Assembly: GCF_014874065.1 (NCBI RefSeq)
Contig: NZ_JADBEE010000001.1
Coordinates: 1,922,001-1,986,000, forward strand
DNA length: 64,000 nt
Source of the DNA: Nesterenkonia halotolerans
GTDB lineage: Bacteria; Actinomycetota; Actinomycetes; Actinomycetales; Micrococcaceae
Reading direction: 5' to 3'
The position numbers and the translations under genes are program-made. Below the pieces are notes generated by a model. It was not told the DNA's origin and did not search any database. It was given only the letters and a program-made list of their open reading frames with translations. Shown in pieces: positions 25,086-33,237 of this stretch (position 1 is its first letter; each line of letters begins with the position of its first letter).

Positions 25086-25856
25086 GTGCCGAAGAAACTG
25101 ATGACAAGTTTCGCCCTGGCCGGAGTGCTGGCCCTCGCCGCCTGCGGCGACGCATCCGAATCCGAGCCTGAGGAGGGTGCCTCGGCATCCCAGGGCGCCC
25201 AGGAGGAGGGACAGGGTGCCAACGGCGAGCAGCCGGAGATGCCGGAGGCCGACACCGAGGACATTCCTGACGTCGTCGCCGAGGTCAACGGCGATGAGCT
25301 CAGCGGTGAGGACTTCACCGTGCTCTATGAGTCGCAGTTCCAGCAGCTCGCGATGCAGTCCCAGATGACCGGCGAGGAGCCGGACCAGGATGAGCTCAAG
25401 GAGCAGACCCTGGATTCCATGATCGGCAACGAGCTGCTGCTCCAGGAAGCGCGGGATCAGGGATTCGAGGCCTCCGATGAGGACGTCGACGCGCTGGTCA
25501 CCGAGCAGGCCGAGTCCAACGGCATGGAATCAGCCGATGAGTTCATCGAGGCCTACGAAGAGCAGGGCATGTCTGCGGAGCAGCTGACCGAGGACGCGCG
25601 CAGCCAGGTGCTGATCAACCAGCTGCTCGCGGACCTCGAGATCGAGGAGCCCTCCGAGGAGGAGCTCCGCGAGATCTACGACCAGGCCGTCGCCGCCCAG
25701 GAGGAGTCGGGCAGCGAAGAGCAGGCCGAGCTGCCCTCCTTCGAGGACGCGCGTGAGGACGTGGAGGAGCAGGCGACCTCGGATGCACGCAACGAGGCCG
25801 CCATCGACCTTGTCGAGGAGCTTCGCTCCGAGGGCGACATCGAGACGCACCTCTGA
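25086..25856 (+). CDS. SurA N-terminal domain lipoprotein
   Basis: A 256-residue secreted chaperone-like lipoprotein. It starts with a signal peptide KKLMTSFALAGVLALAACG whose lipobox LAAC gives a lipidated Cys near residue 20, then an acidic low-complexity linker and a SurA_N-like domain (DVVAEVNGDELSGEDFTVLY, LKEQTLDSMIGNELLLQEAR). No parvulin-type PPIase domain follows; a helical acidic region fills the C-terminus. The GTG at 25086 has AAGGAGGT about 8 nt upstream. The protein is very acidic. Confidence 0.85.
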   Translation: MPKKLMTSFALAGVLALAACGDASESEPEEGASASQGAQEEGQGANGEQPEMPEADTEDIPDVVAEVNGDELSGEDFTVLYESQFQQLAMQSQMTGEEPDQDELKEQTLDSMIGNELLLQEARDQGFEASDEDVDALVTEQAESNGMESADEFIEAYEEQGMSAEQLTEDARSQVLINQLLADLEIEEPSEEELREIYDQAVAAQEESGSEEQAELPSFEDAREDVEEQATSDARNEAAIDLVEELRSEGDIETHL

Positions 25857-25930
25857 GCCTCTGAGGGACAGGCGCCGCGTGCTGAGTCCGGGCGCGGGCG
25901 CCGCCACCTGCCTGCTCTGGGAGCGGGCGC

Positions 25931-27121
25931 CTAGCTGCGAACGCTGTGCCGCAGCAGTCCGCAGGCCTGCGCCGCGGCATCTTCGATCAGCTCGGGTGCT
26001 CGGCGGAGCAGCTCATCGAGCCCTGCCGGCCCTGCGGCGATCGAGAACGCCGCGGTGAGCCCTGCGTCGCGGCACTGGGCGGGACTGAGCTGGACGGCTC
26101 CAGCAATGACGACGACGGCGGCGCTCGCCGGGGTGTAGCGGCGTACCGCGTGGACGACCTTTCCGTCCAGTGACTGCGCGTCCAGCGACCCCTCCCCGGT
26201 GAGCACCAGGTCCGCCTGCGTGAGGGCCGCTTCGAGTCCCACTGCCTCGGCGACCATCTGCGCGCCCGGCAGGATCTCGGCTTCGAGCAGGACCGACAGG
26301 GTCACGGGGAGTCCGCCCGCTGCTCCGAAGCCCGGCGCGGCCTGCAGCTGCTGTGTGTTCCGGTCACTCAGGCGCGCCAGCGTGTCTGCCAGGTGTGCCA
26401 GGCCCGCGTCGAGGAGCTGGACCTGCTCCGCCGTCGCCCCCTTCTGAGGCCCGAAGACCGCAGCCGCCCCGCGCGGTCCGGTGAGCGGGTTCTCCACGTC
26501 CACGGCGATGCGCCAGCGCACGCTCTGCGCCCGTGGATGGAGCTTTGAGGTGTCGATCGCGGCGATCTGAGCGAGCCCTGTGCCGCCGGGGCTCACCGGC
26601 TTCGAGCCTTCATCGAGGAACCTCACGCCCAGGGCGCGGAGGAGTCCGGTGCCGCCGTCGGTGGTGGCCGAGCCGCCGATGCAGAGCAGGATCTCCGCAC
26701 AGTGCGGATCTTCGAGGAGCTCGCGAGCGATGAGGCCCACTCCCCAGCTGTCCGCGCGCAGCGGCCGAAGCGGCTGATCTGCGACCTGCGGGAGGCCATT
26801 GGCCTGCGCCGCCTCGATGATGCCGATCCGACGGTCGGGGGACCGGCCATACCGGGCTGTCACCGGACGGCCGATCGCGTCGAGCACCTCCACGGACTCC
26901 GCCGCCGTCCCCCAGGCCGCGAGCAGCGCGTCCAGCGTGCCCTCACCACCGTCGGCGAAGGGCAGCTGCAGGATCTCTGCCTCAGCGAAGACTTGGTGGA
27001 CCCCGCGCGCCATCGCCGCCGCGGCCTCGGACGCCGAGGCAGATCCCTTGAAGGAGTCCGGCACGCAGACGACGCGGCGTGGTCCGTGGGAGCGTTGAAG
27101 GTCGACGGCGAGTGTGCTCAT
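25931..27121 (-). CDS. Glycerate 2-kinase (GarK family)
   Basis: Phosphorylates D-glycerate, the end product of several aldaric and acid-sugar pathways. The 396-residue protein shows VVCVPDSFKGSASASEAAAA at the N-terminus, LQLPFADGGEGTLDALL, CIGGSATTDGGTGLLRALG and VLTGEGSLDAQSLDGKV, all hallmarks of the GarK/GlxK class. The ATG at 27121 has AAAGG upstream; a TTG at 27139 is an alternative. It lies 35 bp downstream of an enolase-superfamily gene, so the pair forms an operon that likely ends in glycolysis. Confidence 0.92.
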   Translation of the reverse strand: MSTLAVDLQRSHGPRRVVCVPDSFKGSASASEAAAAMARGVHQVFAEAEILQLPFADGGEGTLDALLAAWGTAAESVEVLDAIGRPVTARYGRSPDRRIGIIEAAQANGLPQVADQPLRPLRADSWGVGLIARELLEDPHCAEILLCIGGSATTDGGTGLLRALGVRFLDEGSKPVSPGGTGLAQIAAIDTSKLHPRAQSVRWRIAVDVENPLTGPRGAAAVFGPQKGATAEQVQLLDAGLAHLADTLARLSDRNTQQLQAAPGFGAAGGLPVTLSVLLEAEILPGAQMVAEAVGLEAALTQADLVLTGEGSLDAQSLDGKVVHAVRRYTPASAAVVVIAGAVQLSPAQCRDAGLTAAFSIAAGPAGLDELLRRAPELIEDAAAQACGLLRHSVRS

Positions 27122-27155
27122 AGCGGAAGGACCTTTCAAGGGACGGCCGATCGGT

Positions 27156-28295
27156 TCACTCTAGGACGTACTGTCGGATGAGGTGCTTCTGTAGCATGGT
27201 CTCGTCTGGTTCGAACCCCAGTCCCGGGGCGCTGCCGAGCCGAAGCTCTGGTCCAGCGCCATGGAGTGGGTGCAGCGCCTCCGGCCACTGCAGGAACGGG
27301 ACTTCCAACCGAGTGGGCGTGGGAAGCGAGGCGGTGATCTGTGCTGAGGCGAGCAGGGCGGGCCCGTAGTAGAAGCAGTGGGGAACCACGGGAACCCCGA
27401 GCTCCGCGCCCGCCTCGATGACTTCCAGCATGGCTGAGACTCCACCGATCTTCCCCACGCTGGGCTGCGCGCAGGAGAGCGCCCCGCTGCGCATCTGGTC
27501 AATCAGACCGGCCACTCCTGAGGCATTCTCACCAGCGGATATATTCCCGAACCGTTGGTTCAATCGGGTCAGTGCAGCTCTGTCGTCTGGAGGGAAGACG
27601 GGTTCTTCCATCCACAGCAGCTCATAGGAAGACAGTGCCTCGAGGGCGATCGTCGCCTCTTCTTCGCTCCAGCGGCAGTTGACGTCGGTCATGAGATCCG
27701 CCCCGGGGCCAGCTTGTCGGCGGGCTGCCGCGATCGCCTCGGGCGTGGACTCGTGGAGTTTGAACGCTGAGTAGCCCTGTGCTTGTGCCCGAGCGATGTG
27801 GTGGGCGACCTCCACGGGATCCTCTGCGTAGTGGACAAGGGAGGCGTAGCAGTCCACAGCATCCCGAGCAGAGGACGAGAGAAGGTGTCGCAACGGCGTG
27901 TCCTCCCGCTGCGCACGAAGGTCCCACAGGGCCGTGTCCATCGCCGAAAGGGCGAAGTGGACAGGTCCTGTTCGCCCAAATGCGTGGAATGCGTATTCCG
28001 CATCGTGTCGCGTGGTCAGTGGATCGGCGACCCGGTGCAGATAGTACGGTCCGACGATCTCTTCCAACGCGGCCCATGAGGCTGGGTTGGTGCGGTGGCC
28101 GAAAGCCTCCCCCCACCCCGTCCGGCCATCGGTGTCGGTCACCTTGACCATGAGTGACTCCATGGCGGTGAAGGATTGGGAGGATGCGTTGTACTCATCC
28201 ACGGATTCGTCCCCCACCACACGGCGCGATGCACTGAACGGCATTGATACGAGGATCAGCTCAATCCGCGCCACGTCGGGCTTATTCTGGGACAT
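27156..28295 (-). CDS. Enolase-superfamily (mandelate racemase/muconate cycloisomerase-like) enzyme
   Basis: A 379-residue Mg-dependent enzyme with a capping domain and TIM barrel. Metal ligands are seen in LMTDVNCRW (Asp), WMEEPVFP (Glu) and ISAGENASG (Glu); base candidates are the Lys in GYSAFKLHES and the His in VVPHCFYYGPAL. It probably dehydrates or racemises an acid sugar or related hydroxy acid; the exact substrate cannot be read. First gene of an operon with glycerate kinase. The ATG at 28295 has GAGGAG upstream. It is divergent from the sugar ABC permease operon and shares its 415-bp control region. Confidence 0.88.
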   Translation of the reverse strand: MSQNKPDVARIELILVSMPFSASRRVVGDESVDEYNASSQSFTAMESLMVKVTDTDGRTGWGEAFGHRTNPASWAALEEIVGPYYLHRVADPLTTRHDAEYAFHAFGRTGPVHFALSAMDTALWDLRAQREDTPLRHLLSSSARDAVDCYASLVHYAEDPVEVAHHIARAQAQGYSAFKLHESTPEAIAAARRQAGPGADLMTDVNCRWSEEEATIALEALSSYELLWMEEPVFPPDDRAALTRLNQRFGNISAGENASGVAGLIDQMRSGALSCAQPSVGKIGGVSAMLEVIEAGAELGVPVVPHCFYYGPALLASAQITASLPTPTRLEVPFLQWPEALHPLHGAGPELRLGSAPGLGFEPDETMLQKHLIRQYVLE

Positions 28296-28371
28296 CGTGC
28301 TCCTCACGCTCCTCCATCGTCTCGGCCTGCGGCGGCCCGTCGGCTGCGGTGTGATCGAGCCTATCCAGGGT

Positions 28372-28428
28372 CAGTGATGCAGTCCACAGGATCTCAGTGC
28401 ATACAGTGATACAGGAAATGCATCACTG
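28372..28428. promoter_or_regulatory. 10-bp inverted repeat in divergent control region
   Basis: CAGTGATGCA (28372-28381) and TGCATCACTG (28419-28428) are exact reverse complements separated by 37 nt; the spacer also holds GTGCATACAGTGATAC. This suits a looped or two-site operator for the enolase-superfamily/glycerate-kinase operon, perhaps for a GntR or LacI regulator. The rest of 28296-28551 shows no gene. Confidence 0.45.
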
Positions 28429-28551
28429 GACATGCCCTCTGAGTCTGCCAGACAGCGATCCGCGCCCTTCGGCGGATCCCCGATCACGCCCTGGGGCATG
28501 TCCCTCGGCGAAGGTCTGGCAGCTGAGCAATTTTTCGTCCAGGTTCCTACA

Positions 28552-28567
28552 TGTGCTTGACCTCACA
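28552..28567. promoter_or_regulatory. CRP/GlxR-like site over -35 of permease operon
   Basis: TGTGCTTGACCTCACA matches TGTGA-N6-TCACA at 9 of 10 positions. It overlaps a -35-like TTGACC (28557-28562), whose -10-like TACGGT follows 17 bp later (28580-28585). A bound CRP-family protein would compete with polymerase. Confidence 0.55.
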
Positions 28568-28600
28568 TGTGACCTATCTTACGGTGGACACGACCCAGTT

Positions 28601-28615
28601 CGGAAAGCGATTTCC
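28601..28615. promoter_or_regulatory. LacI-type operator of permease operon
   Basis: CGGAAAGCGATTTCC holds the CG-centred palindrome GGAAAGCGATTTCC (12 of 14 positions symmetrical), about 16 nt downstream of the -10-like element. It resembles TGGAATGCGCTTTCCA before the 41702 operon, which is divergent from a LacI gene; that regulator could act at both places. Confidence 0.5.
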
Positions 28616-28638
28616 CAATCACTCCCAAGGAGGCAGCC

Positions 28639-28713
28639 ATGCTGTCCCAGACTCATCACAGGGGTTCGCACCATGAGTGCCTACCTCGCGTGGCAGGAAA
28701 GGTGGCGCCATGA
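28639..28713 (+). CDS. Short ORF coupled to permease gene (leader peptide or relic)
   Basis: A 24-codon frame (MLSQTHHRG...) with a perfect AAGGAGG 5 nt before its ATG, the strongest ribosome site in the operon. Its stop TGA overlaps the permease ATG (ATGA at 28710-28713), so translation is coupled. The peptide is His/Arg-rich and has no signal peptide. In homologous operons a binding-protein gene is usually first, so this may be what remains after its deletion, or a regulatory leader peptide. Confidence 0.45.
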   Translation: MLSQTHHRGSHHECLPRVAGKVAP

Positions 28714-29639
28714 GTGTCGTCGCTGAGCTCCAGCAGCTGCGCAAGACGCCCAAGGGCGAACGGCGCAAGAACAAGGACAACCTTCCGGGGCACCTGTTCC
28801 TGCTGCCGTGGACCGTCGGCCTGTTCGGCATCACACTGTTTCCGATGGCCGCTTCTCTTTACCTGGCCTTCACGGACTACAACCTGCTCCAGTCGCCCGA
28901 GTGGATCGGAATCGACAACATCACGCGGATGATCAGTGATGATCGTCTGCACAATTCACTCCAGGTGACCTTCACGTACGTCTTCATCGGCGTGCCGATC
29001 CAGCTGGCAGTGTCGCTGGCGATCGCCATGTTGCTGGACCGGGGGATGAGGGCGCTTCCGTTCTACCGTTCGGTCTTCTACCTGCCCTCCATGCTGGGTG
29101 CTTCTGTGGCCATCGCGGTTCTGTGGCGTCAGATCTTCGGCTATTCAGGTCTGATCAATCAGCTGCTCGAGATGGTGGGCATCGAGGGGCGTGGCTGGGT
29201 CTCCAGTCCCGACACCGCTCTTGCCACACTGATCATTCTTCATGTCTGGACGTTCGGCGCACCCATGGTGATCTTCCTTGCCGGGCTGCGTCAGATTCCA
29301 GACATGTTCTACGAAGCGGCCTCCATCGATGGAGCGAGCCGGTTCAAGCAGTTCTTCACGATCACCATTCCGCTGCTCACACCGATCATCTTCTTCAACC
29401 TGGTGCTGCAGCTCATCGGAGCCTTCCAGAACTTCACTCAGGCCTTCGTGGTCTCGGGTGGTACGGGCGGCCCGGCAGATTCCACGCTGTTCTACACGCT
29501 GTATCTGTACCAGCAGGGCTTCAACCGATTCGACATGGGCTATGCCTCGGCCATGGCGTGGTTGTTGGTCCTGATCATCTCCGCCATCACGGTGGTCAAC
29601 TTCTGGCTCTCGAAATACTGGGTGCACTACGATGACTGA
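28710..29639 (+). CDS. Carbohydrate ABC transporter permease (MalF type)
   Basis: A 309-residue membrane subunit with six transmembrane helices. The MalF-type loop that docks the ATPase is YEAASIDGASRFKQFFTITI (EAA motif) near residue 205. The ATG at 28710 is favoured over one at 28677 because it overlaps the stop of the short coupled frame and starts MSVVAELQQL. It pairs with the next permease, whose start overlaps it by 8 nt. No ATPase or binding-protein gene is in this operon; orphan binding proteins lie downstream. Confidence 0.93.
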   Translation: MSVVAELQQLRKTPKGERRKNKDNLPGHLFLLPWTVGLFGITLFPMAASLYLAFTDYNLLQSPEWIGIDNITRMISDDRLHNSLQVTFTYVFIGVPIQLAVSLAIAMLLDRGMRALPFYRSVFYLPSMLGASVAIAVLWRQIFGYSGLINQLLEMVGIEGRGWVSSPDTALATLIILHVWTFGAPMVIFLAGLRQIPDMFYEAASIDGASRFKQFFTITIPLLTPIIFFNLVLQLIGAFQNFTQAFVVSGGTGGPADSTLFYTLYLYQQGFNRFDMGYASAMAWLLVLIISAITVVNFWLSKYWVHYDD

Positions 29640-30612
29640 TTCAACTTTCACCTCCTCCACCGGCACGAAGTCCGGCGCGATCACGGATACCCGTGCTGAG
29701 AAGGAAATGTCCGTCGCGACGTCCTCTCTGGCTGATGCCGCCACGACCGGCTCCAAGAAGCCGATGCGTTCCGTCTCCAACCGCGAACGCGGAGTCAGGG
29801 CGACGATCAAGCACATCGTGATGGTCCTGGCCTCGCTGGTGATGATCTATCCGCTGCTATGGATGCTCGTCTCCTCGCTGCGGCCCAATGATCTGATCTT
29901 CCGAGAACCCGGCATCCTGCTCACCACCCTGGAGTTCAGCAACTACGTCCAGGGGTGGAACGCGCTGAGCCATCCCTTCAGCCACTTCCTCTGGAACTCC
30001 GCGATCGTGGTCTTCGGGTCCATCCTGGCGAACCTGGTCTCCTGCTCCATGGCGGCCTACGCCTTCGCCCGACTGGACTTCAGGTTCAAGAAGCCGATGT
30101 TCGCGCTCATGCTGCTGACGATCATGCTGCCGGTGCACGTGGTGATCATCCCGCAGTACATCCTGTTCTCGAACCTCGGCTGGGTGAACACCTTCCTGCC
30201 GCTGATCGTGCCCAAAATGCTGGCCACGGACGCCTTCTTCATCTTCCTGATGATCCAGTTCATCCGCGGCATTCCGAAGGACCTCGATGAGGCTGCGCGC
30301 ATCGACGGGGCGGGCCACATCCGGATCTTCCTGCAGGTGATCCTGCCGCTGATGATTCCAGCGCTGGCCACCACCACGATCTTCACGTTCATGTGGACCT
30401 GGAACGACCTGTTCAGTCAGCTGATCTTCCTGACCTCACCAGACATGTATACAGTGCCACTGGCGCTCTCCGCGTTCATCGACTCCACCGGCGAATCCAA
30501 CTGGGGCGGGATGTTCGCGATGTCGATCGTCTCGATCCTGCCGCTGTTCCTGATCTTCCTCTTTGGTCAGCGGTTCCTCATCAAGGGCATGGCCACCACC
30601 GGCATCAAGTAG
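29632..30612 (+). CDS. Carbohydrate ABC transporter permease (MalG type)
   Basis: A 326-residue permease. The first 55 residues are a hydrophilic Ser/Thr-rich extension not usual in MalG; then come six helices and the EAA loop LDEAARIDGAGHIRIFLQVI near residue 220. The C-terminus FGQRFLIKGMATTGIK is typical. It overlaps the MalF-type gene by 8 nt, and a strong hairpin follows. The partner ATPase is probably a shared MsmK-type protein encoded elsewhere. Confidence 0.93.
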   Translation: MTDSTFTSSTGTKSGAITDTRAEKEMSVATSSLADAATTGSKKPMRSVSNRERGVRATIKHIVMVLASLVMIYPLLWMLVSSLRPNDLIFREPGILLTTLEFSNYVQGWNALSHPFSHFLWNSAIVVFGSILANLVSCSMAAYAFARLDFRFKKPMFALMLLTIMLPVHVVIIPQYILFSNLGWVNTFLPLIVPKMLATDAFFIFLMIQFIRGIPKDLDEAARIDGAGHIRIFLQVILPLMIPALATTTIFTFMWTWNDLFSQLIFLTSPDMYTVPLALSAFIDSTGESNWGGMFAMSIVSILPLFLIFLFGQRFLIKGMATTGIK

Positions 30613-30623
30613 GCCTATGTCGG

Positions 30624-30681
30624 CTCACCGAGAAGCGACCGTCCCCCGTCCACGACGGCGGGCGGTCGCTTTTCGGTGAGG
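30624..30681 (+). terminator. Long hairpin with T-run inside the operon
   Basis: CTCACCGAGAAGCGACCG on the left pairs with CGGTCGCTTTTCGGTGAG on the right, an 18-bp stem with one mismatch, and TTTT lies in the right arm. It sits 12 nt after the MalG-type gene and about 100 nt before the Gfo/Idh/MocA gene, so it should end or attenuate transcription between transport and catabolic genes. Confidence 0.65.
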
Positions 30682-30778
30682 CCGGTCGATACCGGATCGA
30701 CACACTGCGATACCCCTATCCGCCCCCTCCAATCCGCGACAGCCCCCACGCCCTACCAGCACGAAGGAGCGGCTCACG

Positions 30779-32137
30779 ATGAGCTCAACAACCAGGACAG
30801 AGACCGCACGCACCCGCTATGTGATCATCGGGATGGGCAACCGCTGTGAGATGTACATCAACGCCATCTCCGGTCCACATGCCGACGTGGCCGAGCTTGT
30901 CGCCCTGGCAGACACCAACCCGGGCCGGGTCCAGTACTACCAGGACCAGGTGGCGTCCGACTCAGGGCAGCGTCCCGCCAGCTTCGACCCGGCCGCGCTC
31001 ACGCAGTTCATCCGGAGCGAGGCGATCGACCGGGTCATCATCACCAGTCCCGACTTCACCCACGCCGACTACATCGTGGAGAGCCTGACAGCCGGCGCCG
31101 ATGTCATCGTGGAGAAGCCGCTCACGGTCAGTGCGGAGGCGAGCGCACGGATCGCGAAGACGGTCCGAGAGACCGGACGTGAGGTCATCGTCACCTTCAA
31201 CTACCGCTACTCACCGCGCAACACCGCGTTGAAAGCCGCGATCCAAGACGGAACCATCGGCGACGTCACCTCGGTGGACTTCACCTGGGTGTTGGACACC
31301 GTCCACGGCGCCGATTATTTCCGCCGCTGGCACCGCATCAAAGAGAATTCCGGGGGACTGCTGATCCACAAGGCCAGCCACCACTTCGACCTGGTGAACT
31401 GGTGGATCCACGACGTCCCACAACGCGTCTACGCCTCGGGCGGCCTGAAGTTCTACGGGGCTGAATCTGCCGCCAAGCGTGGCATCACCGCCTCCGAACG
31501 TGGCACTCGAGAGGGCTCCGAGGCTGACCCCTTTGCGCTGGACCTGCGCTCGGACGAACGGCTGCAGGGGCTCTACCTGAACAACGAACACCATGACGGC
31601 TACCGACGTGACCAGGACGTCTTCTCCGAGGGCATCACCATCGAGGACAACCTCGCGCTGGTCGTGGACTACTCCCGCGGGGCGATCCTGAACTACTCGC
31701 TCAACGCGCACAGTCCCTGGGAGGGCTACCGGGTCGCCGTCAACGGCACTGAGGGGCGCCTTGAGCTTGAGGTGATCGAACGCGCCGCCGTCCTGCCCGC
31801 AGCCGGCGGATCTCCCGTGGATCCGTCGGTCAGCGACGACGCGCAGTCGAACCAGCTGCGCGCAAAGGGAGAACGGCTGCTGCTGCAGCGCCATTGGGAG
31901 GAGGCTCGGGAGGTGGAGATCATCAACGGCGAAGGCGCCCACGGCGGTGGGGACAGGCTGTTGCTGGCCGATATCTTCCGCGGCGCCGGCGAGGACCCCT
32001 ACGAACGCCCTGCCGGACTGGTGGACGGGATCCAGGCCATCGCCGTCGGAATCTGCGGCAATGAGTCCCTCGCCACGGGGACTGCGATCAGGGTTGGGGA
32101 CCTGAATCTGGGATTGGAGGCTGCCGCCCATGTCTGA
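30779..32137 (+). CDS. Gfo/Idh/MocA family oxidoreductase
   Basis: A 452-residue NAD(P)-dependent sugar dehydrogenase-type protein. The Rossmann segment YVIIGMGNRCEMYINAI replaces the classical GxGxxG by GMGNR; the catalytic-domain EKP motif is ADVIVEKPLTVS. The C-terminal domain carries HKASHHFDLVNWWIHD, in which the H-x3-D pattern places the catalytic His. A long insert between residues 220 and 270 is unusual. The downstream epimerase gene overlaps by 8 nt. It probably oxidises or isomerises a sugar imported by the upstream permeases. Confidence 0.9.
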   Translation: MSSTTRTETARTRYVIIGMGNRCEMYINAISGPHADVAELVALADTNPGRVQYYQDQVASDSGQRPASFDPAALTQFIRSEAIDRVIITSPDFTHADYIVESLTAGADVIVEKPLTVSAEASARIAKTVRETGREVIVTFNYRYSPRNTALKAAIQDGTIGDVTSVDFTWVLDTVHGADYFRRWHRIKENSGGLLIHKASHHFDLVNWWIHDVPQRVYASGGLKFYGAESAAKRGITASERGTREGSEADPFALDLRSDERLQGLYLNNEHHDGYRRDQDVFSEGITIEDNLALVVDYSRGAILNYSLNAHSPWEGYRVAVNGTEGRLELEVIERAAVLPAAGGSPVDPSVSDDAQSNQLRAKGERLLLQRHWEEAREVEIINGEGAHGGGDRLLLADIFRGAGEDPYERPAGLVDGIQAIAVGICGNESLATGTAIRVGDLNLGLEAAAHV

Positions 32138-33053
32138 GCGAGTCATCATCACCGGAGGCTCTGGCCGACTTGGGCGCAGCGTCGTAGCCGGTTTCGCCGC
32201 GGCGGGCCACGATGTCGTCAGCATCGATCAGACGCTGCCTGAGAACCCCGCGAGGGGTGTGACATATCGCAGCATCGATCTGCTCGACGCTGCGTCCACC
32301 CAGGCTCTCTTCGAGGAGCTGCGACCTGGCGCAGTGGTCTCTCTGGCTGCCATCGCGGTGCCCTTCAGCGCCCCCGAGGATGTGATCCTGCGGACCAACG
32401 CGGGGATCGCGCACAATGTCACGGCCGCAGCAGTGGCCTCCGGTGCGAAGAAGGTGATCATCGCCTCCAGCCCGTCGATCATGGGCTATGGCTCGCCCGC
32501 CGGCTGGGTGCCGCCGCGGCTGCCGCTTGACGAGGACGTCGTCCCTCAGCCGTGGCACGCCTATGGGCTGAGCAAGTATGTGGCGGAGCAGGTGGCGGCG
32601 ATGTTCGCTCAGCAGACCGATGAGGTGAAGTTCATCAGCTTCAGGCCCTGCTATGTGATCGCACCCGAGGAATGGGAGGGTGCTGCGACTCAGCAGGGAC
32701 ACACGATCGCCGAGCGGCTGGACGACCCGTCGCTCTCGGCGGTGGCGCTGTTCAACTATGTGGACGCCCGCGACGTGACCGACTTTCTGCTCACCGCCCT
32801 CGCGAACATCGACCGGGTGGAGAACGGTGCTGTGTTCTTCGTCGGTGCCAAGGATGCGATGGCCCGCCGACCGTTGGCTGAGCTCATCCCGGAGCACTTC
32901 CCCGCACTGTCGCACCTGGCCACAGGTCTCACAGGGGATGCCCCGGCGTTCTCCGTGCAGAAGGCCAAAGAGGTGCTCGGGTGGGAGCCCACACGCTCCT
33001 GGCGGTCCGAGCTGAGGACCGAGCCGGGCTCCGGTCCGGACACCTCAACCTGA
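32130..33053 (+). CDS. NAD-dependent epimerase/dehydratase-type SDR
   Basis: A 307-residue extended SDR. The NAD loop TGGSGRLGRSV is at residues 8-18, and the catalytic YxxxK is HAYGLSKYVAEQ, with a Ser in IIASSPSIMGYG. Sequence style resembles sugar or uronate dehydrogenases of the extended SDR type, but the substrate is not clear. It overlaps the preceding Gfo/Idh/MocA gene, so the two products probably act in sequence on the same sugar. Confidence 0.85.
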   Translation: MSERVIITGGSGRLGRSVVAGFAAAGHDVVSIDQTLPENPARGVTYRSIDLLDAASTQALFEELRPGAVVSLAAIAVPFSAPEDVILRTNAGIAHNVTAAAVASGAKKVIIASSPSIMGYGSPAGWVPPRLPLDEDVVPQPWHAYGLSKYVAEQVAAMFAQQTDEVKFISFRPCYVIAPEEWEGAATQQGHTIAERLDDPSLSAVALFNYVDARDVTDFLLTALANIDRVENGAVFFVGAKDAMARRPLAELIPEHFPALSHLATGLTGDAPAFSVQKAKEVLGWEPTRSWRSELRTEPGSGPDTST

Positions 33054-33125
33054 GGTTTGTCCGGCCCGACCCCTTAGGCCTGACTGCCCGGCATCCCACG
33101 ATGCGACCCGGGCATGCTCATTCCC

Positions 33126-33175
33126 TTGAGTGTGAACAGAATCACATCTAGGCTCCTATTGAATCGTTTTATTCA
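33126..33175 (+). promoter_or_regulatory. Promoter with CRP-like site and LacI-type operator (binding protein 1)
   Basis: TTGAGT (33126-33131) and TAGGCT (33149-33154) form a -35/-10 pair with 17 bp spacing. TGTGAACAGAATCACA (33131-33146), a perfect TGTGA-N6-TCACA, fills the spacer. Just after the -10 lies TGAATCGTTTTATTCA (33160-33175), a LacI-type palindrome close to the AATCGATT sites at 53876 and 53955. CRP-family binding here would block the promoter. Confidence 0.65.
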
Positions 33176-33237
33176 CAAGTTCGGCCGTTTTCCAGACCTT
33201 GGGCACGGCCGAGCAATGAGCCTTCAGGGAAGAAGCT

